From the NCBI GenBank assembly GCA_016806645.1, contig JACSYO010000527.1, forward strand, positions 558,001-622,000: a DNA stretch of 64,000 nucleotides. Reading direction: 5' to 3'. A program made the translations under genes and the position numbers. Shown here in pieces: positions 44,751 to 54,139 of this stretch. The notes under the pieces were generated by a model. The model was not told the origin of the DNA, ran no database searches, and saw only the letters and a list, made by a program, of their open reading frames with translations. Positions within the stretch are counted from its first letter, which is position 1. Every line of letters starts with the position of its first letter. Source of the stretch: Ophiodon elongatus. Lineage: Eukaryota; Chordata; Actinopteri; Perciformes; Hexagrammidae.

Positions 44751-46111
44751 TCAGAACACTAACTCACTTGTTCTCAATTCTTACACCTTCATCTGACACG
44801 TCCAGGTCTAAATCCTGGCTAAACGCAGGGCTTCAGGGTCAAACAGGTCAAATAAACTCTAGTTCAGAATATAAAATACAATGTATTCCATTCATTGAAA
44901 TACAATGGGCTCATATAAACAAGAAGAAGAAAAGAGGTAAAGAAGTTAAATGCAGCAACACTACTTCGCACCATGCAGTTTATTACATAAACGAGGTATA
45001 GTAAAAAAAAAAAGAAAAAAAAAAGAGAGTCATTGAGGTTCCTTTTGTGAACATATTCCGCTAACCTACAGGATATAATCACGTTGTCGAGCACCAGAGA
45101 CTCTGGAAATAAAACATTCTCCAGGCAACATGTTGAAGGGGTGGGGAGGTCTTTAATCAAGTGAGCAAGCTCAGGTTGTGAGGATGTCAGACATCTGTTG
45201 GCATACATTATCTCAATCCCTGTGTCGACGACTATGTCGGAATCCGTCTCAAAAGGTCAGCGGTGGGGAAACGGAGGCGTCGCTGGTGATGGAGTGGGCC
45301 GACACAAAGATCAGGTTCACCTGGACCGGGAATCTTTATGCCCTTATTGACAAAAGGTCAAGGTAACTAACGATCTGTGAGAAAAGGTTACCGCTGTCTG
45401 AGGAATGCACCTCGTGCCATTTACATACCCTGCCATCATGCATAACAACTGGCTGGTAAAGAAGTGGCTGCACGCGGCTTCCATATCACACCAGTGCTTC
45501 CTGTAAGATGTAATCTAAACGTACAGGACTGATTGCGCCTCACGCAGAGCATACACAGTCCTCACTTAGCTTAGCCAAATCACACAAAACACTCTTTGCA
45601 TTTTATTTAGTCAATAGCAGCTGCAACATCTGCTTAAATATTAACTATGCAAGATGGCTGATGTTTCTGGTGCGGAATGCATTCATATGTTTTCTCGCCT
45701 GTGGTCAGATTTCGCTTTAAAAATTAACGCTTTTGAAAGCCGTGTCTACACGAAGCGGGGGGTTGAGGGCCGGGTGAGACGGCGGGGGCCCGCTGAAGGA
45801 AACGGATCTTTAGAAGCCGGGGGCCGCGGCGTGTGGACGGGGCTGCACTGCAGGCCCTTCTTTTTTTTCTTTTCTTTTTTTGGATGCTTTCAGGTGCAGG
45901 CTCTGAATATTCTCAACCGGCGTGACTGGAGAACATTCAGCGAAGGTTGCGACTGAATGGCTCTATTCAGAAGTCGTTGTCTCTTCTGCGGGAAAAAGAA
46001 AGTGAGGATCATGCCGGCGTTATACAAGCTTTTCATCTCCCACATAAATAGGCCTCAAGGTATTCAGCTGGAAACCTTCTCCCTCCGGATTTGTCGCTGA
46101 ATGTTTCCCCA
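44751..46111. other. Noncoding DNA, about 1.35 kb
   Basis: A-rich run at 45003-45026. The 45740-45860 block is GC-rich and includes GTGTCTACACGAAGC and GCGTGTGGACGGG, which look like degraded inverted ends of an unrecognised element. No gene seen. Confidence 0.35.
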
Positions 46112-46157
46112 CATTCCTCCTCCCCCCTCACCCCCCCCCTCACCCCCACCACCCCCT
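46112..46157 (-). other. C-rich tract, G-quadruplex-prone on minus strand
   Basis: Several C-runs of four to nine separated by TCA or A. The complementary strand meets the G4 rule. Confidence 0.8.
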
Positions 46158-48095
46158 GGCTAAATGAAGAGGAGACATTTCATTTGTTTGCCTCTTGGAC
46201 GATAATAGTTTTATTTTCTATGAATACAAAGAGCTTTGTTGCCATAAATCAAATTATGCATTCAAAGAGTGAACATTCGCATTGGGCTGTGCAATCCTTT
46301 GTGAATGATTGATATTCATCATTGTTTTTAAAGTTGATCGTCTGGAAGGATAGGTTATTACGGAGATTTATCTCCCGCCTTTCTTAACATTACCTTACGC
46401 AAACACTCTCTGCATCTCGAGCTATTCAAATGGGCACAGAATGATGCTCAGGTGAGGCGGAGCAGGCACAGCTGGCTCATTCAGCGGGATTGGAAAGCAC
46501 CAGGCGGCTCACGGCTCCTCTTCATTATCTAAAAAAAATGCATTGTCATATTTTAAGTTTATGTCACACGGCTTTAAAAACCACGTGCAATAAAAAAAAA
46601 ACTGCTCAAATGGAGAAATTGCCGCCTTAATTGACGACGCCAACAGCTCGGTATGTTGTATATATACTTCACATATTGCCAACCAGCTCCCAATTACTTT
46701 TGCAACATATGTTATCGCTTGGAAAATGGCAAAGTGACGGCAGCGTGATGGCAGCGTGTCGTGAACGGGCTGCGATATGAAAAATCACCAGTCTGGTCGA
46801 TTGGAGCTCAGCGGTTAAAGGCTCACAGTCGGTGACGCCGTCTGCAACACTGCACACGTGCAAACCACAACCACACACCTGTGGTTAAACACTAGCTTAG
46901 AACCGATAGTGAGCTGTTAGCCGCTCGGCTAAATAACCGAGCTAACAGCTAACAGCTTACCTTCCGCTGAGTTTAAGCTCCATTCAGGAATCAAATGAGC
47001 GTTGCTCGTAGGTAAATATTATCGGGATGTGTTCAAATGTAATCTAGTAAAAATGTAGTTTTTGCCGAGAAATGTGAATAAATCCAGAAGTGTGAAAGAG
47101 ATGTGATGAATTATAACCTGTTTAACTTCCTAACATGAGCTCTAAGCAGCTAATAACACATTATTAAAACTACTAATGCCAAGAATTTTTTAATAAAAGC
47201 AAACAATTCAATAAAGATAAAAATCATTTATGTCCTAGTCATTTGAATTGTGTGTTTTTAATGTAAATAACCACTATAAATTACAATAATAGCGTAAAAT
47301 GATAACGTGTCGATACACACGTTCTCCGTCTGGAGCAGAGGGTTACGTCGTGGCTGTTTCCGTCTGGATCTCTGGGATTCTGCTGCACCGGGTTTCACTT
47401 CACTCCTTTCTTTTCTTAAATATGTCTCTTGTGAGTTGCCCCAAATTTATGGTCGTGCAATAGTAAATTGCTAAAGTGCCCCATAAATCCTTATATAGCA
47501 CAAATCCTGCACGGTAACGGGTCAAGATGAACGGCACACGACGGCTTGCATTTACCACAGTAATCAGTCTGTTGTGTGTTTTACCAAAGCAAAGAACAAG
47601 GGAATAGTTTTAACCCTCTCACTGCTGCTGTTGGTCATTTCAACACCGGAGGCTCATTTGGTATAATAATGTGAATATACAAGATCTCTTCATTCCTCAA
47701 TTGATTTGACTTATATTGATACCACAGATGTATTTCTTCTTTAAAACCTATTGATTGCTGCCTTGCTGCTGGGCATCGACCCCGATCCCTCCACACTGCA
47801 CGCGTTCATGCTAAAGGGCCGGGGGGCGGATTTATAGGGCGGCTACAAAACAAAAGACATGTTTAACAAAGACAGACATGATATTCAGAGTACAACACTC
47901 CTCCCGGTCCAGTAAACATCCCCGTCGCCCGGTTCCTCCCTCCATCAACGACACAGCCTCGTGTCCATTAACGGAGAAAGTGAGTGGCGTTTGTCAGACA
48001 AAGTCAAACCGGAGTCTGAGAAGTGTGATCACTCAACGGGAAGTCTGGACGAGAACTAAAGGGGAAAGACATGCGAGCCTCTTATCAAACAAAGC
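46158..48095. other. Noncoding DNA, about 1.9 kb, possible conserved element
   Basis: The segment at about 46430-46700 has a mixed AT/GC composition with CCTTAATTG and AAATGCATT sites and looks like a candidate conserved noncoding element. A bulged hairpin lies at 46912-46950. No coding region recognised. Confidence 0.35.
46912..46950. repeat. Bulged inverted repeat
   Basis: AGCTGTTAGC..CTCGG (46912-46927) pairs with CCGAGCTAACAGCT (46937-46950) over 14 bp with a short bulge and an AT-rich loop. GCTAACAGCTAACAGCT continues to the right as a tandem 9-mer. Confidence 0.8.
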
Positions 48096-48383
48096 AGAGG
48101 AGAGGAGAGGAGAGGAGAGGAGAGGAGAGGAGGGGAGAGGAGAGGAGAGGAGAGGAGAGGAGAGGAGAGGAGGGGAGAGGAGAGGAGAGGAGAGGAGAGG
48201 AGAGGAGAGGAGAGGAGAGGAGAGGAGAGAAGAGGAGAGGAGAGGAAAGGAGAGGAGAAGAGGGGAGAGGAGAGGAGATGAGAGGAGAGGAGAGGAGAAG
48301 AGAGGGACAGGAGAGGAGAGGAGAGGAGAGGAGAGGAGAGGAGAGGAGAGGAGAGGAGAGGAGAGGAGAGGAGAGGAGAGGAG
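48096..48383 (+). repeat. (GGAGA)n polypurine tract, about 290 bp
   Basis: Nearly pure GAGGA pentamers with occasional changes (GGGGA, AGAAG, GGAAA), and only a single non-purine interruption or two (GAGATGAG, GGGACAGG). The 181-, 128- and 107-codon frames over it are repeat artefacts (Arg-Gly-Glu-Glu runs and Leu-Ser runs). Confidence 0.97.
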
Positions 48384-49440
48384 GCCGTCGGTGAATAGAT
48401 GTAGTGTCTCAGACCATTACTGAGGAGAAAAAAAAAATTCACGTCGAGTGTGCATCTGAAACTAATAAGCCATCAGCCAGATTTAATGCATGCGATGGCG
48501 TGTGGCTCTTAAGATAAAGCCCGCGACCGTTATCTCGGTGGAGAGCCGAGGGTTGGCATGGAGCGCCTGCTGTATACTCAGGACCGGGTCCAGTTTTTAA
48601 TGAGGGTAAAAGGACACAGCTCTCATCTTTATTTCATGGCAGCGTGTGCATCTGTGGAGTCCTCCACTAAAAAAGAAAAGAAGAAAAAAGAAGAATGGGT
48701 GGTAAACAAAGCCTATCTGGAGGAGGCCTTGCAGCAGCGAGCAGGCCTATATCAGGCACTGTTGCATGGCAGATATAATATGAGTTGGGGGGGTTTGCTG
48801 CAGACTGAAGGTAGAATGGGCTTCATGGGAGAGGGACACTGCTGCTGCTGCATGTCCAGTGAGGTCCCTTCATTAGCCCTCCGCGTCCTCTGTTTTCTCT
48901 CCATGCCTCCCTCTCTCTCTCGGCGTCCCGCTCCCCCTCCACAGAGCCGGGGAGGGCTCTCTGAATAGCAATAACCCGGCCCACCGTCGATCCGTCTTCC
49001 CCTTCATTAAGGGGGCCGCGGCGTTATTGCCGAGCCGTAATGATCCCACAGATCTACCTCCCCATAGGCCGAGCTTCTCGCTCTTTTCAGAGATGTCATA
49101 AAAGAGAACCCATGAGTTGCGCCGGAAATGTATGTGAATTATTAATTCCTCGGTCCCCGGAGGAGAGCGGGCCTATGTGTGCAGGAGGGCCCCGCGCACA
49201 CTCCTGGCTACTGCTTTATACTTCATACAGGTTGATTCAAAATTTATGTGGCCAGCTCCTTTGGCGCTGGAGAGTTATTACAAAAAACTAAAAAAAGGAA
49301 AAAGTCCAATGAAAGGCTGCGGTGGTAGTAATGCAGCTCAGATATATGGCCACTGCTTCTCATTCACGTCTCGGGATGGCGATGCAAAAGAGGTGACGCC
49401 TGATGCAGACTAATGCGGCAGAGACGCATCAGCAGAAACC
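48384..49440. other. Noncoding DNA, candidate conserved regulatory block
   Basis: Longer than 1 kb, without repeats, GC-balanced, with AGCCAGATTTAATGCATGCG, TTCAAAATTTATGTGGCCAG and AAAAAGTCCAATGAAAGGCT. This texture is typical of conserved noncoding elements. The 136-codon plus frame at 48558-48968 starts with a plausible ATG but has no recognised domain and becomes Ser/Pro-rich, so it is not called a gene. Confidence 0.35.
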
Positions 49441-49505
49441 GGAGGAAGGAGAGAAGGAGAGGAGGAGAGGAGGAGGAGAGGAGGAGAGGAGGAGAAGAGG
49501 AGATA
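49441..49505 (+). repeat. (AGG)n-like polypurine tract
   Basis: GGAGGAGAGGAGGAGGAGAG and variants. Confidence 0.9.
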
Positions 49506-49625
49506 GGGTCGGGAGCCCTCGTGTATACAGACCGCAGCAGGCTCATAAACTCAAAGCCTTTCTACGTTAGCCATAAAAAAAAAACAACAAGGTCGGAATA
49601 TCCCTCTAAGAAGCCATTAACAGTG

Positions 49626-49656
49626 ATGGGGAGTGAGGGGGAGGGGAGGGGGGGGT
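49626..49656 (+). other. G-quadruplex-prone tract
   Basis: Runs of four to eight G separated by A or AGTGA. Confidence 0.8.
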
Positions 49657-49869
49657 TCTTGCTTTTATTTGGTTTTACATACGGACATTTAAATGTACCG
49701 TGAGTGTCATTTTTATATATTTAACTCATAATTGTCAAATACCCCGTCACCGTAGCGGGCTACAGGCAGCGTATTATTATACATCTGGTGATAATCAAAT
49801 TAAAAAACATATTTCCTACTTTGCCTCTTTCTTATGGGCTCCATTAAATACATTTCAAAAGGTATTATT

Positions 49870-50165
49870 ATTTTTAATTGTGTAGAAAAATGAGTACAAA
49901 ACAAGTGCAGACAAGTACATGAAGACAAAAACGATTAAAGACATTATACAAAGTAAGATGAAGACAAAGGGGACAAAAGGAAACTGAGGAGTTTAACATA
50001 TCGCCATGAAACTTCCCCAGTTGATTTACAGACAATTAATTATTGAATGAAAAGTTTTCTGACATTTTATGTTTAAATATGAAAATGAGGCATTATCCAT
50101 TGCTAACTTTTGGTGAGAGAAATCGACAGGCACAAATAAAAAGTCAAACAAACTAAAATATGTTA
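49870..50165 (+). repeat. Repeat B, solitary end module (copy 4)
   Basis: Contains only the module found at both ends of the long copies: AACATATCGCCATGAAACTTC, CCCAGTTGATTTACAGACA, AAAAGTTTTCTGACATTTTATG, TTTAAATATG, AAAATGAGGCATTATC, TAACTTTTGGTGA and AAATCGACAGGCAC. No core is present. This is the pattern expected of a solo terminal repeat. Confidence 0.75.
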
Positions 50166-50732
50166 CGGAAGCCAAAACGTCATTATTGACATTGTGCATT
50201 TCAGATGTTGAAAGCACATTCTGACGTGACGCTGACCTCCATCACAGCCTCTACCACTACGAGCACGGCCCAAAGCCGGACAGAGCCGGTTCAATGCCAA
50301 TCACATTAATGTCCAGACGAATATTAACGTGCCGTGAGTCACAGAGCACACCGACTAATGCTCTCTGACCCACTCAAGCCTCTGGGAGCGATGAGCTATA
50401 TTCATGGGGTTCCTGTCTGGCCGTCGCTATGCGGGACGTCTTTTCTCTCGTACCCGTTTACGGTCCGACGAGCAGCTTGAAATACGAGACTGGAAGTTGG
50501 GAGACGACGCGTGAGACCGGATCGTTTCACAAGTGGCCGGTTTACCAGCGAAAACCATGGCGATGCGATAGCCGGTGGCTTCCACGAGTGCATTCGTAAC
50601 TCTTTGGCTCCCCACATGGACCGTTCAGAGCGGAAACCAGAACGCGTCCGACTCCCAAATCTTGTGTCGTTGCCAACAGATTTGTGTTTGGAATCGTCGG
50701 CGTCAAATGAAATCATTAGGATCACTGTTATG
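50166..50732. other. Noncoding DNA, no gene accepted
   Basis: CpG-containing DNA at 50400-50700. The 138-codon minus frame at 50402-50818 takes its ATG from the neighbouring MITE and shows no known motif. Confidence 0.4.
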
Positions 50733-51478
50733 ATGCAATAACCAGGCGGCAACCTCCGGTTCTGATGAGTTAAGCCACTGCTGAAGTTTCTTAAATATGC
50801 ATTCTCTCTCCTGACCACCAGGGGGCTACTCCTCTGGTTGTATAGAAGTCAAAGCTTCATGTGTTAAAGCTGCATTCTCTCTCCTGACCACCAGGGGGCG
50901 ACTCCTCTGGTTGTATAGAAGTCAAAGCTTCATGTGTTAAAGCTGCATTCTCTCCTGACCACCAGGGGGCGACTCCTCTGGTTGTATAGAAGTCAAAGCT
51001 TCATGTGTTAAAGCTGATTCTCTCCTGACCACCAGGGGGCGACTCCTCTGGTTGTATAGAAGTCAAAGCTTCATGCGTTAAAGCTGCATTCTCTCTCCTG
51101 ACCACCAGGGGGCGACTCCTCTGGTTGTATAGAAGTCTATAGAAAATGACTCTACTTCTCTCTTGATTTATTCCCTCAGTAAATATTGTAAACATGAGTT
51201 TATGTCTCAATCTCTAGTTTCAAGTCTTCTTCAATACAGCATGATGTTCGTTAAAGTAAATTATGGTCCATTTAGAGTGAAACAGACCATAAAGCAGGGG
51301 ATGCTTTAGGGCGGGGCTTACTGGGATTGACAGGTTGCTGCCCTCAGAACCACGTACGGCGTCTCTACGTCACCCCTCCACAGTCCAAATATGGTCACAT
51401 CTGTTAACCGGTTGCAAAAAAACAAGATGGCGACGGCCATGATGACCACGTCAACTTCTTATATACAGTCTATGGTAA
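50733..51478 (+). mobile_element. CTCF-motif MITE, copy 4, internally amplified
   Basis: Starts around CAGGCGGCAACCTCCGG and ends CTTCTTATATACAGTCTATGG. The part from TTCTCTCTCCTGACC to AAAGCTGCA is present five times in tandem (50800-51130). The rest of the body follows once, including GGGATGCTTTAGGGCGGGGC and AACAAGATGGCGACGGCC. Copy 4 is the longest in the window because of this amplification. Confidence 0.9.
50800..51130 (+). repeat. Five tandem copies of a 70-73-bp MITE segment, each with a CTCF-like motif
   Basis: The motif starts at 50813, 50886, 50957, 51027 and 51100, so periods are 73, 71, 70 and 73 bp. Units 2-5 read GACCACCAGGGGGCGAC. Unit 1 reads GACCACCAGGGGGCTAC. Each unit continues CTCCTCTGGTTGTATAGAAG, then TCAAAGCTTCATG(T/C)GTTA in units 1-4. 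Only the last unit runs on into the element body (TCTATAGAAAATGACTC). Confidence 0.97.
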
Positions 51479-53960
51479 TAATTCACAATGAAGGTGACAA
51501 TAATTATATTTGAGTGAAAACTAAGGGTGGAGTTCGCATGTTATTTTATTATTATCATTTTTTTTAGATATTATAATATTTGCCGTTTGTTCAAGGCCTA
51601 AAATAAATTGGGTGTCAAAGAACTGCAGAGCGTCCTGTGTCGTCTGTCAGGAACAAAGCAGGAAGCCGTGGGACGTCGCTCTGCTGATGAGCGGCTGCTG
51701 CTGACGTCCCGTCAGCGGTTCCTTCAGACCGTAACCCTGAGACCACGTCACCATGGGGGGGGATCACACTGTCACATGTCTCATTTTTGTAATGGTCATA
51801 TGTAACAGCTTTGGAAGGTGCTGACAAATGATGAAGTGCATATTGGGTAATCAGATCAAAAAACACTCACTGGGGGATTTGAGAAGGAGATGACAAACAT
51901 ATTTTGTCATTTAGTTTGGAGGACTTGCTACCAGACGCCGTCCTCTCCAGAAAAAAACCAGCAGCATCTGTTGTCACTTCAAAACGCATTAAATGGAAAA
52001 GCAGGGTGACAGTTATAGCGCCGCTAATCTCCATGTTTATTTGGTGCAGCGATGATCTTTAGCTCACCATCACCAGGTTCATCTTTGATGCTTCTTTCAC
52101 TCGGAAACAAAGTGAAGAGCCACTCGTGTGTCAAAGTCTCCCGTTTACAGCCTTCCTGAAAGCGACTGAATCCGGGTTCAAAAGCAGGAAAGAGCGACCC
52201 AACGACCCAAAAAGTGGGAGAATCCGTTCAGACACAACAACAACAACAACAGCTGCTGAAACAACAATCCATTGGAAATGCTGGAGAGGGAAGCAGGAGG
52301 AGTTTCCATTTCTGTTGTTTCGCCGCCATCCGTGACTCCGGCAGTGGCATTTCAATAATTGGAGGCCATCGGTGAGCTACGCCGTGTCGTCTTTGAAATT
52401 TTGTAGTTTTTATTTTCTTTGGACACGCCCAAGTAGGCGGGGACGGAGAAGATAAATAAAAAATACTGGGACAATCTCTAATCCTGCTTTTAAAGTCTAA
52501 GCTCGAAATGGAACGCTCATTTCAATGAATTATTATTAAATAAATTGAAATTGAAATCCTGACACCCGCAGTTAACATGGTGAGATAAGGAAAAAAATAA
52601 AATAAAATATGAATGGTCTTGGCAGGATGTGACATCACCTAATTTCTCATAGTTTGAGGATTTTGTTGCTGCTCCAAAAAGTCAGCGGAGGAACTGCTGC
52701 CGAGTGATGGACACCCAAACAGCAAAATCCCTGTTGCTGTAAATATAACCGACAGTATTACATTATTTATACGCCTGGTTGGATTTACTCACAACAATAA
52801 TGAGCCGTGAGGTTATGCACCGTCAACCGTGTGGGAGACTCCGGACTGTAACAGTCGACGGAGTCCGTAACCTTTGGGTTTCAGAGTTGCCGGTCTGGAT
52901 GTGATCACAGCGACCGAGCAGTGAGGAATCGGGGCGAATAACTGTGGGAGGCTCGCTCGGCCACACGCACGCCTGCACGCGCCCATTATTCATAAGCATT
53001 GGCAAACCAATCAATTATCCAACAGGGAGAGGTGAAACAAAAATCCATGAACTCTGGAGTCAATGCAGTCAGTGAACTCTGACCTTCTCAACAATCTCAA
53101 ACCACCTACACTCCACTAATCAGACAGCTGTATCTACATGGACACATACAGGGGAGCCGCACGGCGACATACATGGAAACCGGAGGAGAGCCCCCCGAAG
53201 TCCCACCGAGGTGAGAGAGGCCGGGCGAGCGAGGCAGGAAGGGAGGGCCGGGTGTGAACGAGAGTGATAAAGAGTTACTCATGCCGCGTTCACCTCCGCC
53301 AGATAGATCTGTCAGACCGTAGCTTCTCAAGGCTCCTGAGGGGAAACTCAATAAAAAAAGAAATAAAAAAAAAAAAGGCAAACCGGGCATCTCCCAGATT
53401 CTCAGGCCAAAGTAATTAGGGGGCGAGCGTGACGTTATCGATGGACCATAAACTAACACCGCCGCTGCCTCTCTGTGTCGGTTACTGCTGTCAGAGCAGT
53501 CAGGGCGATACTGTCACTTCCTGTCAATACTTCCCCCCGTATCAGGGAGGGGAAATGGAGCTAAAAAAAAAGAAAAAAAGATGGAGGTGGAAATATGTGC
53601 GTGATTTCACATTTTGTAAAGCGAGCTGCACCAAACGAGATCAGAGGCTCCAGACACACAGACGTCCTTCTTGACTTCCCAACGCTTTTTTCCAGCAGCT
53701 GAACCAAAACACTTGTTGGTGCCAAGGCCAAACACTCGACTTCATGCATTAAACATGGCGAAGCACATGACCTTTGTTTGAATGTATTAATCATGTTCAG
53801 GCTTTTGTCGTTTGGGCTCATTGTGGTTAAATACTAAACACTGCCAGATGAACATCGTGTTTGGAGAGAAGGGAGAGTTTAAAACGTCACGGAGCTATTC
53901 AGAAAGGAAAGGAATCTGCAGTGACGTTGGAAGAGTTAATACACTGGATCCAAACGTTTA
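51479..53960. other. Noncoding DNA, about 2.5 kb
   Basis: No gene recognised. Short (AAC)n at about 52231-52250, an A-rich tract at about 53350-53377, and a candidate conserved segment around 51900-52080 (CCGCTAATCTCCATGTTTAT). Frames at 53106-53459 and 53561-53821 lack motifs. Confidence 0.4.
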
Positions 53961-54139
53961 CTTAAAAGGGCCAGTGTGCAGGATTTAGTGACGAAGAGGA
54001 CCTGCTCCCTATCCGGGTATGAAGGACTCACCGTAAACTAACGAAAACACGATGCATGATAATAAATCAAACATTATTGATGCTGTTTTCTATGTCGGCT
54101 AACAGGTTGCCCTGAAGTGTTACACACTGGCCCTTTAAG
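53961..54139. mobile_element. Short MITE with GGGCCAGTGTG termini
   Basis: Starts CTTAAAAGGGCCAGTGTGCA and ends TTACACACTGGCCCTTTAAG, giving imperfect terminal inverted repeats of about 18 bp. The interior (GCAGGATTTAGTG, GAGGACCTGCTCCCTAT, AACGAAAACACGATGCATG) follows a family common in fish, here internally deleted to 179 bp. TTAA at both tips could be a target-site duplication, but CCAGTG-type tips are not those of classical piggyBac, so superfamily is left open. Confidence 0.82.

Noticed and set aside
47878..48442. Long ORFs on both strands (181, 128 and 107 codons)
   Set aside because: They read through the GGAGA tract and consist of Arg/Gly/Glu or Leu/Ser runs.
50402..50818. 138-codon minus-strand ORF
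   Set aside because: Its start codon lies in the CTCF-motif MITE and no known motif follows. Likely chance in CpG-containing DNA.
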